This document shows positions 8,306 to 18,300 of a DNA stretch of 53,629 bases, piece by piece. The first letter of the stretch is position 1; each line of letters starts with the position of its first letter. The notes under the pieces were generated by a model. It was given only the letters and a program-made list of their open reading frames with translations. It searched no databases and had not been told where the DNA came from. Both the position numbers and the translations under genes were made by a program. Location of the stretch: positions 1 to 53,629 of the forward strand of contig JADJFA010000038.1 of the NCBI GenBank assembly GCA_016708875.1, written 5' to 3'. The DNA is from Lewinellaceae bacterium. Its GTDB lineage: Bacteria > Bacteroidota > Bacteroidia > Chitinophagales > Saprospiraceae.

Positions 8306-9705
8306 CTGAAACTGATCGGGCGGATCTCATTCGGCGCTAAGGTTCCCTGATTTGGCACTACATGCACCCAATCGGGTATTCCTGTGATTGTAAACGGCAC
8401 CGGATAGCCGCCACGGTTGTGGATATTGGCCACTGCCGTTTTGGTCTGGTCTTCAAACTTCGTAATTCCAAGGCTGTCCGTGAGCCAACCAAGTTCGTTG
8501 CGGTCTACGTAGAATTCCCATTTCAGGAAGCTACTTGAGTTGCCTGTAAGATCCTCAATATCATGCAGTTCTGCCCGGAGAATTCTGTTTTCAAAAAACT
8601 CGTTCTCGAAATTAGGATCCAGGATGATTTTATTTTCAAAACAGGTGATGTCAATATCAATTGGCAAATTCGTGCTTGCATCAAACAAAAGCACATTGTC
8701 CACGGCATTGATTTTGCTGCAATTGACGTGTTGATTGAACGTAAACGAAATCTCATCCCCTACATTAAAGACGCCATCAGAAGGCTGCGGCGTGCCGATC
8801 AAACTGGGCGGCTCGCGGTCTATTCGTCCTTTAATAATTTGAGAATAGCCTGGCTTGTTACTGGCATCCCCAGTGCAAACTGCCCAGGCATGGATTTCAT
8901 AAGGCCCGTCAGAAAGCCCTTCCGTTTCCCAGAAAAACTGGGTGAAATCAGCTTGTAAGTCTTCTATGTCCGGATGTAATAACTTGTAGTCAGCATATCC
9001 AGACCAGTTAGGGTTATAACGATCTGATATCCCCGGAATATTGATCCAGGCGCCATCGCCGTCTGTGCGGCGATATTGCATGCGAATCAATTGAAAATCA
9101 GTGGAATTCAGGTCGTAACCGGAGACCGTTATACGCCGCAGGGTGCCGGGCTGGTTTGGATCGTTTTTTAGAACCACCCAGTTTTGTTCCGGTACGGTGA
9201 TATTCACCTCACTGCAAGGGCGCAGGAAGTGGGCACTGATGTAAACCGCTGAGTACAGATTTTCCGCCGTATCGGGCAGGATACCCAGCGCATTGGCCCG
9301 AAGGTCTTCGCAAACGGAATAGAGTACAATTTCCAGATCGTCGTAATCATACTCAATAGGGCCTCGTTCCAGGGTCACTGTTACCGGGATTGAAGTTCCG
9401 TAAGGGATGGCATACCACTGGATTTGATTCATGGGCGCACCATTGCAAAAGATAGCCGCGCCATGCGGGTTACTTTCCGGTCCGGCGGTAAAGCCGTAGG
9501 TGAAAGTCTCGTTCGTGGCGCTGGTGTTGCCCATGATAAAGTGATATGTAGCAGGCTCGTTGGCAGGCACATCGGTTCTGAACGGACCATCCACAGAGGT
9601 GAGAATTACCCCTTCCCGCTTGGCAGTTCCAAATTCCCAGGGACAAGAGGACTGACCTGCCTTGAGTCGGAATACCGGCGTTTTATACACCGAATCAATC
9701 GCCAC
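8116..9705 (-). CDS. Big_5-like region of cassette A LamG/T9SS surface protein (fragment)
   Basis: This matches the middle-to-late part of the cassette B protein at 45219-50972. Visible are VYKTPVFR and SSCPWEFGTAKREG at the start, then a Big_5-type Ig-like domain (GTPQPSDGVFNVGDEISFTFNQHVNCSK) and the GYPVPFTITGIPDWVHVVPNQGTL stretch as separate short motifs. After PISF the frame breaks: copy B reads TTTCACGGTGG and copy A TTTCAGGTGG, one base missing at about 8308. The last about 70 residues are therefore not real protein, and the true continuation is 6827-8305. The ATG at 9705 is internal. Confidence 0.75.
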   Translation of the reverse strand: MAIDSVYKTPVFRLKAGQSSCPWEFGTAKREGVILTSVDGPFRTDVPANEPATYHFIMGNTSATNETFTYGFTAGPESNPHGAAIFCNGAPMNQIQWYAIPYGTSIPVTVTLERGPIEYDYDDLEIVLYSVCEDLRANALGILPDTAENLYSAVYISAHFLRPCSEVNITVPEQNWVVLKNDPNQPGTLRRITVSGYDLNSTDFQLIRMQYRRTDGDGAWINIPGISDRYNPNWSGYADYKLLHPDIEDLQADFTQFFWETEGLSDGPYEIHAWAVCTGDASNKPGYSQIIKGRIDREPPSLIGTPQPSDGVFNVGDEISFTFNQHVNCSKINAVDNVLLFDASTNLPIDIDITCFENKIILDPNFENEFFENRILRAELHDIEDLTGNSSSFLKWEFYVDRNELGWLTDSLGITKFEDQTKTAVANIHNRGGYPVPFTITGIPDWVHVVPNQGTLAPNEIRPISFRWIQIWHSGSGLIRSLCTRKRGKTHSSWAETRACPLGCVWYVARPIGRSTPISGRIPKTWCSN

Positions 9706-9707
9706 AT

Positions 9708-10931
9708 CTACCGTAAAGGCATCCGCCGGGTCATTGTCTTTGAGGACATATCCGGTGGTAACCCCTTTTCAGTCATCCCATCTTCGGATTTTCCGGTAAT
9801 GTCTTCGTACGTTGCCTTAACAATGACACCTCCTCCAATGCCGAGTATATAAGCCTGATACGACAGATCAACATCTAATACAGTCGTTTCCAGCGTCGTA
9901 GAACCTGTTGTGCTTGAGGTATCGCTTGTTTCGGAATATTCATAAACTACCCCTGCATCGAAAGAGATATTTCGTTCAAATTTTGCAGCAGCCTTTTGCT
10001 TTTCATTGTCGCTCAGGATTTTATTCCATTGCGTAATTGAATTGACATAAGTACTCAGTTCTGCAGAGTCCGTTGCATTGTTTGCAAGATCCTGTAGATA
10101 TCGGATCACATTGTTTTCAATATTCCATTCAGAATACATGAACGTAGTGGCATAATTGCCCGGAACCACGAGTACAGTAATCGAATCTTTACCCATACAA
10201 GTGGTGGAATCAAATTCTACAATATCGGCAAAACCGAATTCTACATTTAGCCCTCCACCCACAAAAACATCGCCCCCCTGGTGGCCACCTACCACCAGTT
10301 CATCATCGCTGGTTGATAAGCGCTGGTCAACGCTGGTACAAACCTCCATTGAATTGTTGGTGATTTGGGTAATGGTGTTAAGCGCCGTGATTGTCGGACC
10401 GATATTGCTGGTAAATTCTACGTCCGGAACCCCAATGAATGGACCGATATCAAGGTCAGGGCCCACGTCTATGATGACGGATATCCCTCCTCCATTTGAG
10501 GTTTCGCTGGAAAATGATATTTTTGGCAAAATTTCTCGTGTTTTTCCAGGAAAAGAATAGCTCCCGTCTCCAGGTGGATCGCGCAATACCATTGTGGGCC
10601 TTTCCGGCAGTACGGTGGTAAACGTGTTCTGTTTAGCCCGAATCCCGGTAACCAAGGCTTGTTTGGTCAATTCTCCATCATTGCCGTCCAGTGTAGTACT
10701 GATGATTTGTAAGGTTTTCAGATAAGGCGGCGTAGGGTTGGGCGTTCCGACCCTGAACTTGTAAGTAAGCAATCCATTACTCATCGCTGTGTCTATGATT
10801 TCATCCCCAAATCCATTGATGAGCTTAAATCCCGCTGTGTCTATATAACAAATGCCATTATCACTGGGGGTTGCTACGTATTGCTCCTTCAGTTTAATTT
10901 CAATGGTTTTGTTATCATGTTGATCCAGCAC
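9708..10931 (-). CDS. Middle part of cassette A LamG/T9SS surface protein (fragment)
   Basis: It is homologous to the central region of the cassette B protein. Shared motifs are PPGDGSY, QGGDVFVGGGLNV(E/D)FGFAD, RYLQ and NKIL(S/M)DN(E/Q)KQ. I recognise no named domain. The segment before TEKG differs clearly between A and B, so this stretch is more variable than its surroundings. Both ends are frame breaks: at the C-terminal side copy A lacks one base in a GGGGATT run (near 9763); at the N-terminal side one base is missing in a CCC run (near 10945). The ATG at 10931 is internal. Confidence 0.7.
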   Translation of the reverse strand: MLDQHDNKTIEIKLKEQYVATPSDNGICYIDTAGFKLINGFGDEIIDTAMSNGLLTYKFRVGTPNPTPPYLKTLQIISTTLDGNDGELTKQALVTGIRAKQNTFTTVLPERPTMVLRDPPGDGSYSFPGKTREILPKISFSSETSNGGGISVIIDVGPDLDIGPFIGVPDVEFTSNIGPTITALNTITQITNNSMEVCTSVDQRLSTSDDELVVGGHQGGDVFVGGGLNVEFGFADIVEFDSTTCMGKDSITVLVVPGNYATTFMYSEWNIENNVIRYLQDLANNATDSAELSTYVNSITQWNKILSDNEKQKAAAKFERNISFDAGVVYEYSETSDTSSTTGSTTLETTVLDVDLSYQAYILGIGGGVIVKATYEDITGKSEDGMTEKGLPPDMSSKTMTRRMPLR

Positions 10932-10933
10932 GA

Positions 10934-13333
10934 TTAGGTCGCACTGGGAGAATAAGGATCCAATCCGCTCACTATTTCTATTTCTGGCTGGGCGATGTAG
11001 ATGAAATCAAGCATCGTGTCTTTCTCAGTCAAGTCCACAGTGGAACCACCTTGTACCTGAAAAGCGGTTTTTATGTTCGGATCAGAATGTTCCACTACTG
11101 CCACGGTCATTCTTTCAAGGGGTGGCAGGTTGTCGAATTCAAAAAGCCCTTCCTGGTTATCAATGATGAGCTGGCGTTCCATACATCCATCTACTGACCG
11201 CACTTTTACAATACAGATAGTGCCCTGACCCATGCCGGGCGGCGCTTTGATGACGGATTTTTTGCACAAGCCACCGGCAACCTGACCGCTGACTTTACGG
11301 GTAGTGATATCGTTGAACAATACTCCCGCAATTGGGCTAACTACATTGGTCACGTCCCAAAAAGCAGGTACAAAAACATGGTTTTCAAACACTGGCTTGA
11401 GCGTTGCAGTGACGCCCGGATCAAAATCAATGACAAACTTTCCCGTAGAATCCGTGAAAATCCTCGGGGAAAATGGAGCATCATTTACATAGATCTCGAC
11501 GTTTGGCGCAAAACAATCGGTGTTTTTATACCGCACAAAACCAGAAACAGGCACCGTAGAACGGTCAATAAAATCTACGCCGTCCACAGAGGTCACGCTT
11601 GGGTTAAGGGTTACCTGTCGGGTGGCGGGCGTGAAATGGTGCGGCTCGGTCATTTGGTTTGCAGCAAAGGGCGACCATTCTGCGCCGACATTCGTACCAG
11701 AACCAAGAAATACCGAGCCACTATTATTCAAGCGGCTGCCGTTGCCTTCATCCAAAGAGAAATACACCCGCAGGCCCTTCGCCTGCATATCTCTGGACAT
11801 CTGGAAATGGTTTAGGATCGCTGCTGCGCTTAAGGTGGTATCATACAAAGCCACTTCATCTATCAATCCACCGAAATGGTCTGTGTAAACGCCTCCGCTG
11901 GGGCGCGCGCCCAATATCCAGTTTTGGGTGGTGTCTGACCAGTTGCCTGTGCTTCCAAAAGTATGCGGCGTTCCAAACGGATTCCCGTTTTTGTAAGCGG
12001 TTACCGTACGATTGTTGGCACTGCTGTCGATGGTAAAAGCCAGATGCTGGTAACCCATTCCGAGGTTGCCGAAATTGTGCTGTTGACCGTTGAGGTAGAA
12101 CCAGACCTGGTTGTCCAGACCGTTTTGTTTGATTAGCAGCCGGAAGTCGTTGTTCACCCATCTTTTGGAAAGCAGGCATTGCTCCCCATCCGGGCCGGCG
12201 CTGTTTACCCAAAGTTCGAGGGTCGCTTTAGGTGTGACAGAAAAGTCAGGAAAAGTAGCGTAATCGGCCTCGTCCCGCACCATTTTGAGTGCCCGGTGCA
12301 TATAAAACTCCTTCATAGGCTCTGCCAGGAAAGTAGTTCCAGTGCCATAGCTGGCAGATTCTATCCGGTAATAACCTTCTTCATTTGTCTTTCCTGCGGT
12401 GCGCACGGGAGGACGGTCTGCATCGAACGCTGCGCCACAGAAGTATAATTTGTGGCGGTTCATGATATCATAAGACTTGACGCCCAATTCCTCGTCCATT
12501 TTCCAATAATGGCTCAGATCGGGGGTAAGCGAAGAGGCCGTGCCTTCCATGACTTCCCGAAAATCAAGTTCGTCTAACTGCTTGTGATACAGGCGCAGTT
12601 CGTCCAGTTTTCCTGCCCAGCCACCGGTTCCGGTGCGGATACCCAAATTAAGGGCATCTGCGGCTGCAACAATGTTCATGGGTGCTATGGACGACAATAC
12701 CCCATCAATATACAAGCGGCCCATTTCCCCGCTACCGTCAAAACTCAGGGCTACATGATGCCAGCCATTTTTGGTACTGTCTGCAAAAGCTCCGCTAAGA
12801 AAGGACGCGCCCAATGCAGAGGTAGCCACTTCGACTCCTTCATGGCCGCTACCACTGTTCAAAGCCCGGAGATGAAGTGGAAATGGGGTAAATTGGATCA
12901 ATCCGGCATTCGCTGTAGCAGCATCCGTTTTTATCCAAAAGGTAAGTGTCCAGTCTTCCCCCGGAGCGGGCATAAATGGATTGCCACTGGTATCGGTTTC
13001 TGCAAAGGCGCCGTCCAGCGGACCAAATTTTGCAGAAAAACCCTGCATCGGCATCAGGGTAACAATGGCATCGGGTACTGGACTGCCGTTAGCGGTCTGA
13101 ACCCAACCCGTCACAACGCCGTTTGGAACCTGGAAACCCAGCGCGGTGCTGGGCGCGCCTTCTCCGTAGACGTTGAGGCCTCTTACCGTGTAGATATAAG
13201 CACGACCAGCGATAACGTTGAAGTCGTTGTAATTTCGAATGTTGGGGCCTACCGATGCCAGAAAGATGCCATCGCGATAGATGTTAAATCCTTCCGTAGG
13301 CGAGGGCCCGACAGCATCAATCTCCCAGGTCAA
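10934..13333 (-). CDS. LamG-domain part of cassette A surface protein (fragment)
   Basis: It contains the end of an FnIII-like domain (GFNIYRDGIFLASVG, VRGLNVYGEG) and two concanavalin A-like/LamG domains. The first has WTLTFWIKTDA, GWHHVALSFDGSG and LDELRLYHK; the second has ATLELWVNSAGPDGEQ, GYQHLAFTIDSS and LIDEVALYDTTL. Carboxypeptidase-regulatory-like beta folds follow (VSGFVRYKNTDCF, VSGQVAGGLCKK). LamG domains usually bind glycans or proteins outside cells. The fragment ends out of frame at DPYSPSAT where copy B continues SPDCSTIVLEQ. It overlaps the N-terminal fragment by four bases, with a single G missing at the border (near 13350). Confidence 0.8.
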   Translation of the reverse strand: MTWEIDAVGPSPTEGFNIYRDGIFLASVGPNIRNYNDFNVIAGRAYIYTVRGLNVYGEGAPSTALGFQVPNGVVTGWVQTANGSPVPDAIVTLMPMQGFSAKFGPLDGAFAETDTSGNPFMPAPGEDWTLTFWIKTDAATANAGLIQFTPFPLHLRALNSGSGHEGVEVATSALGASFLSGAFADSTKNGWHHVALSFDGSGEMGRLYIDGVLSSIAPMNIVAAADALNLGIRTGTGGWAGKLDELRLYHKQLDELDFREVMEGTASSLTPDLSHYWKMDEELGVKSYDIMNRHKLYFCGAAFDADRPPVRTAGKTNEEGYYRIESASYGTGTTFLAEPMKEFYMHRALKMVRDEADYATFPDFSVTPKATLELWVNSAGPDGEQCLLSKRWVNNDFRLLIKQNGLDNQVWFYLNGQQHNFGNLGMGYQHLAFTIDSSANNRTVTAYKNGNPFGTPHTFGSTGNWSDTTQNWILGARPSGGVYTDHFGGLIDEVALYDTTLSAAAILNHFQMSRDMQAKGLRVYFSLDEGNGSRLNNSGSVFLGSGTNVGAEWSPFAANQMTEPHHFTPATRQVTLNPSVTSVDGVDFIDRSTVPVSGFVRYKNTDCFAPNVEIYVNDAPFSPRIFTDSTGKFVIDFDPGVTATLKPVFENHVFVPAFWDVTNVVSPIAGVLFNDITTRKVSGQVAGGLCKKSVIKAPPGMGQGTICIVKVRSVDGCMERQLIIDNQEGLFEFDNLPPLERMTVAVVEHSDPNIKTAFQVQGGSTVDLTEKDTMLDFIYIAQPEIEIVSGLDPYSPSAT

Positions 13334-13656
13334 CTGGATTCGATCCAGCAGATCGCCTGCGTGGCGGTAACTGATAAAGCAAAAGGTGCAAGCAGGTACC
13401 TTGAGTAAAAACCCAGGGTTGTATTGTACATGAGGCCGTCGAGATAACCCACAAAGGTTTGCCCAACTGCAACGGATGATCGATATTGCTGGCTTTTGAT
13501 TCTGGCAGAACTGCCATAATTGAAAAAGGCAGTTCCGGAGAAACTACTGGTGTCTATGACCCCATCCGGGCCGCAGGTTTGGGAATATGCATTTTCGGCA
13601 TGAAATAGCCGGAGCACAATGCGCCCAATAGAAATAGCATACAGGGTATAGCGCAT
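13330..13656 (-). CDS. N-terminus of cassette A LamG/T9SS surface protein (fragment)
   Basis: This is the signal-peptide end of the same gene. It starts MRYTLYAISIGRIVLRLF, followed by a segment like that of copy B (FNYGSSARIKSQ, VAVGQTFVGYLDGLMYN, LLAPFALSVTATQ). Copy B continues with LLDRIQISW; here the frame breaks after ATQA and the matching residues (LLDRIQLTWEIDAVG) lie in the next frame, consistent with one missing G. Reconstructed, the gene runs 13656 to about 6827 with five breaks. It follows the fibre-like gene (14912-13781) in the same direction. Confidence 0.75.
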   Translation of the reverse strand: MRYTLYAISIGRIVLRLFHAENAYSQTCGPDGVIDTSSFSGTAFFNYGSSARIKSQQYRSSVAVGQTFVGYLDGLMYNTTLGFYSRYLLAPFALSVTATQAICWIESS

Positions 13657-13780
13657 GATCTTTTTTTTGAGTGAAAAAAGGGGGTGTTTTCAAAAGCAAT
13701 CTCGAATTCAAAAATGAAAATATGCTGGGCTATTTTACCCAAATTTCAATGTTGGCAATGCCGTAGTTTTCGTTGGTTGC

Positions 13781-14282
13781 CTAATCGAGGATTAATCCAG
13801 GATGAGATAAATGGTGTTGTCTTTTAATTACCATTTCGCCCTGCATGTTGTACCCATGCTCGGTAACCATTCTCTGAAAGCAAGACCTCGCCTCCCCGTT
13901 CGGACGTGGTATCCACCAATCCATGCCTGACCTCCCCGAGTTATAGTCAGGGGTCACAACAGTCGAAAATGCGCCATACAGAACATCCCCAGGGTCAACG
14001 GAACTGTAAAAAAGAAGTGAATTTCACCTTGACATATTGGTGGGGGATGCCCGTAAGGTCTAAGGGTTTCCGCATGGCATCACCGCCTTCACCGGTCGGG
14101 CGCAGCACAAAACCTTTATTGATGGGACCTGTTTGATACACCTGGTCAAAGTGACGGTCATGTTCGAATTGAACCTGTAGCGAAGCCAGCCCAACCCTCG
14201 ATGGCGGTTTCGAAATCGTCCACATCTACAAGCCGCCAGTCATGCAGGCCATTGTATGCGATGTCGCCGTTGGCGTTCAAAC
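13781..14282 (-). pseudogene. Frame-shifted C-terminal half of cassette A fibre-like protein
   Basis: Reading on from 14283-14912 in shifted frames gives plausible protein: NGYAFTGDKDSGLFSTANGE, then LYANNVKVAATTPTGMDVQG, a segment around HDWRLVDVDDFETAIEGW, then in a new frame FEHDRHFDQVYQTGPINKG, and in a third frame DPGDVLYGAFSTVVTPDYN and MQGEMVIKR, ending at a TAG (13781-13783). Three indels are needed, near 14440, 14185 and 14005. No S74 chaperone domain or coiled coil is seen, unlike the cassette B counterpart. Confidence 0.5.
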
Positions 14283-14912
14283 TCAGACCATCAGAGGTGA
14301 CGGTGCCTTGAACATCCATCCCTGTCGGTGTTGTGGCCGCAACCTTGACATTGTTGGCGTACAGGGAAACCTCCCCGTTTGCGGTGGAGAATAAACCGCT
14401 GTCTTTGTCGCCCGTAAAAGCGTACCCGTTTTTGCTTGCCCCATTCGCGCCAGGACGCCACCTCTGGCCAGCACGCCGCCATTGACCCGGATGCTATCCG
14501 CTACCACAATACCACTGCTGGGGAATTTATTGGTTAGCCCAATCAGGGACAAGGCGTAAGGCGCCGATGTAAGCAGGATGCGTGGTGTCAGTTCCGTTGA
14601 ACCAACTGTTACGCCTAGATAATATAACTGGTTGAAGGGTACATTAAGCGGGTTAAGTACACCCAGCACTGCACTGTATATACCGTTGCTTACCGCTACA
14701 GCAGACTGGGGTTCGAACCAAATGGCGGTGCCTCCAGTTTCGGTGGTGTATAATTTGAAAACAAGGTTGTAATTCCCATCCTCTACCGCAACGCCGTTGG
14801 ATTTTTTCAGGATGCCTTGGATGCTGAGGGTCGGGTCTATTTGGGCGTGAATCTGGCTGTTAAACGCCACTGCAAACAGCAGAAATAAGAGGGAACGGAG
14901 CATTTTTTTCAT
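14283..14912 (-). CDS. N-terminal half of cassette A fibre-like secreted protein
   Basis: A signal peptide (MKKMLRSLLFLLFAVAFNSQ, then IHAQ) is followed by a beta domain with LSIQGILKKSNGVAVEDGNY, a LYYLGVTVG motif and LTSAPYAL. The same domain, with the same motif order, opens the cassette B fibre protein (51053-52588). Such N-terminal domains are common in Bacteroidota proteins that build trimeric beta stalks. From about residue 157 (MGQAKTG) the listed frame is wrong and the true sequence continues in another frame. First gene of cassette A, with the LamG gene downstream on the same strand. Confidence 0.7.
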   Translation of the reverse strand: MKKMLRSLLFLLFAVAFNSQIHAQIDPTLSIQGILKKSNGVAVEDGNYNLVFKLYTTETGGTAIWFEPQSAVAVSNGIYSAVLGVLNPLNVPFNQLYYLGVTVGSTELTPRILLTSAPYALSLIGLTNKFPSSGIVVADSIRVNGGVLARGGVLARMGQAKTGTLLRATKTAVYSPPQTGRFPCTPTMSRLRPQHRQGWMFKAPSPLMV

Positions 14913-15031
14913 GATAAAAAAGTGATTGAAGAATGCTGCAAAGGTTTGGCCGGGAAGCGTGTGCGCTTTCCCACAATACTCTCAAAAAGGTGGAGGAATC
15001 TCTCAATAAAGCCTCAAAAGGCAGCCTGGCG

Positions 15032-15352
15032 CTACTTTGCTCTCATAGAGCTGGGCGTTTGACCGAATTCTTCTGTGAAAACCCGGCTGAAATATTTGGC
15101 ATCATTGAAGCCGACTTCGAAGGCTATTTCGCTGATAGGCAGCTGGGTGGTTTGCAAGAGGGTACGGGCTTTGGACAGCCGTATCAGCCGGATGAATTGT
15201 ACCGGGGAAAGATTGGTGAGCGCAGTAATTTTCCGATGAAGGGTCTGGTAACTCATGGTCATCTTCCGGCTTAGCTCCTCCACAGATAGCTCGCTTTGAG
15301 TAAGGTTGTCTTCTATGTGTTGCCGAAGTTTTTGCACAAAAGCATCTTCCAT
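15032..15352 (-). CDS. AraC-type output domain of HTCS-A (fragment)
   Basis: A 106-residue helix-turn-helix domain of AraC type: VEELSRKMTMSYQTLHRKI, then SPVQFIRLIRL, and the second HTH ISEIAFEVGFNDAKYFSRVF. It is the DNA-binding C-terminus of the hybrid sensor encoded by 15313-18753. The overlap at 15313-15352 contains a TTTT/AAA run where one extra base shifts the frame: the expected junction is AQFEMEDAFVQKL. In HTCS proteins this domain binds promoters when the sensor detects its ligand. The likely target is cassette A, which starts 120 bp downstream (inference from position only). Confidence 0.85.
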   Translation of the reverse strand: MEDAFVQKLRQHIEDNLTQSELSVEELSRKMTMSYQTLHRKITALTNLSPVQFIRLIRLSKARTLLQTTQLPISEIAFEVGFNDAKYFSRVFTEEFGQTPSSMRAK

Positions 15353-18300
15353 TTCAAAATTTGTGCGTCTGGTGTCTGTGTAGAAAGCCCAGGTTCTTCT
15401 TGTAATTCGCTGAGTTGATGCTTGCTGTATCGGGCCTGCAATGCTTTGCGCAACAACAGCAAGTTGCGCATGGTAAGCAGTAATTCCTGCTGGTTAAATG
15501 GTTTGGCCAAATAGGCATCGGCGCCGCTCTGCAATCCAACGATACGACTTTCAACTTCTATTTTTGCCGTAAGCAAAAGGATGGGGATATGGCTCGTACG
15601 CAGATCGTTTTTCAAACATTCGCAAACCTCAAAGCCGTCTTTTTCGGGCATCATCACGTCTGAAATAATGAGATCTGGCACGGTTTCCAGGGCTTTTTCA
15701 ATGCCCTGTTTGCCATTGAAAGCGAAGTCGAGCTGATATTTTTCCTGAAGACAGGTAGCCAGGTATTCTACCACATCGGGATTGTCTTCGATGATCAGCA
15801 AGCTGGGCAATTCCGTGTCTGTAGCAATGGGCGCTGTGCCGTCAGAGAGGCTGCTTGAATGACCCGCAGCAACCTGCACTGACTTGCTGGAATCGGCCTC
15901 ACCCAAGATCATTGGCGCCTGATTGGTAATGGGCCACATTGCGGTAAAAGTGGTCCCTTTGCTGAGTTCGCTTTGCACTGTGATGTTTCCTCCCATACGC
16001 TGCACCAGTTCTTTGGTCAAAGCCAGGCCAATTCCGGTGCCGTTTATGGGCGCCTGGTCTAAATGTTTGACTTGATAAAAACGATCAAATATGAGGGGCA
16101 AATCTTCCGGCGCCATGCCTATGCCGGTATCTTCTACCGTGATTTTGAGGCTCGTCGAAGATTTAAACGGACTGTCCATCTGTGCGACAAGTGCTGCTCG
16201 CAGCGTCACAGTTCCTCCCGAGGGGGTGAATTTGATGGCATTGGAAAGCAGGTTGTGTACAATTTGGAGCAGACGTTCCGGGTCATAATCCATCACAATT
16301 TCTGGGTCTAAAGATTCTGCCCTGAGTTGCACTTCCTGAAAATTGGCCATGGATTGGAGACTTTCGGTCAGGTACCGCAAATAGGGCAGCACGTCTCCTT
16401 GCACATAATTGAATTGTAGGCTATTGTTTTCAATTTTGGCCAAATCCAGGATTTGATTTACAAGCCGCAATAAACGCTCCCCACTCCTGGCTATGAGATT
16501 CAATTTCCCATTTTTCCGGTCTTGCTTTTCTGCCTCGACGTCCATTTTTAACTGTTCTGCGGTTCCTAGTATAACGGTCAATGGTGTGCGGAATTCATGG
16601 GTAATATTGGTAAAAAGCCGACTCTTGAAAGTGTCCAGTTCCTGCAAACGATGGGCTTCCTTTTCTGCAAGTCTGCGGCGCAATTGAAAACGATAGAAGT
16701 AATAGGCACTGCCCAAAAGCACACCCATTGCAAGCAACAAAAACCACCACCTCAAATAGATTGGAGGCAACACCCTCAAGTCGAAATCGAGTTCGTTCTC
16801 TGCCCAAATTCCATTAGCAGATTGCGCCCGGATTTTTAATCGGTGGGTACCAAAGGGCAAACTGGAGAGCCGCAACAATGGTTCGTTGAGTAAAGTCCAG
16901 TCTGCATCCAGGCCTTCAATTTTATAGGAATAAGACACCTTTTCGGGTGAAAAATAGTCCAAAAAGGCAAATTCCAATTGAAAATACCGATCGGAAGGCC
17001 GCATCGTGATACTGCCGTCTGTTCCTCTTTTCTGACCAGAGGCGATTAAATCAACCGTATGGTTTTCCAATTTTTCGGAAGAAGCAGAGAATACTTTAAA
17101 ATCAGTAATCACGAGTTTTTTGCTTGCAGCCCTACCATCCCCCTCGGAACGGAGATCCGGGTTACTACCATAAAAATCCCTCGGATGAAAGGCCGTTACA
17201 CCGTTTAGTCCGCCAAAATAGAGTGTGCCATCCTCCCCTCGATAATGCGAGGTTCGGTTGAACTCATATTGTGCAAGCCCATCAGAAGGAAACCAAGTCC
17301 GTCGAACAGACCCATTTTTTTTGTCAAATTGGGCGATACCATAATCGGTTGGAAGCCACAAATGCCCAAAATCATCCTCATAAACAGCGTAAACAAAACC
17401 ATTGAGCAAGCCATTTTTGCGAGAAAACAGTTGTTTTTCGCCGCCCCCCACCCCTGAAGGGGAGCGGGGATTCCAGCGAAGTAAGCCCCCGCCCGCAGTA
17501 CCGAGCCAGAAAACGCCTTCTTTGTCCTGATGGAAATGGTAAAAATTGTCGAAAGGCAACCAGTTGTCGCCCGTACCGCCGCTCCAAAACCGTTCGAGCA
17601 CCTGGCCCTCGGCGTTCATTTTGTAAAAGCCGGTACTGCTGCACATCCAGATGATGTTCCCATTTTTATCGGAATCGCGCCCGATGTGGACGATGAAGGC
17701 TTTTTTAAGTTCTGGAAATAGGTGGATGTCTGGTTCCGAGTACTGCCCAGTTTGCATATTTAAAAAAGCAAGGCCCGCTTCCGTACCGATCCACAATTGG
17801 GATGGGTTTATCGGAAAGATGACCCAAGGCACCGGTGCTTGGGAGGGAAAAACACGCAAAACCTCGCCGGATACTGGATCTCCCTGGAACAATGTTAATT
17901 GCCCCATTTGACTGCTCCACATATTCCCTGCTTCATCTGCGGCTAGCCCGTAACCTGTACCAGCATCATGTTCAAAAAATATACGCCCCGTTGACAAATC
18001 GATTCCACGCCGGCTTGGCCCTGGTCCTTCCGTATTGATCCACAAGTTTTTACCTCGTTGCAAAATGCCCCGGCAAGATATCCCACGTCCGTTGAGCGCG
18101 TTTTCATCAAAAAGGTAGCGGCGAAAGTGGTCTTTGCGGATCTCTATCTGCCCCAGACCAAAATGGGTGCCCAACCAAATGCCTCCATTTCGGTCGAGAA
18201 AGTGATAATTCAGTGGCGTGTTGTTGAACTGTGGAAATTGATCGCGCAGGTCGAGCAATACTTCACCTTTTGCACTGAATAATCCGTATTCACTGAACCA

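Noticed and set aside
12584..13408. Long plus-strand open frame of 274 codons
   Set aside because: It is antisense to the LamG fragments, with low-complexity composition and no recognisable motif.
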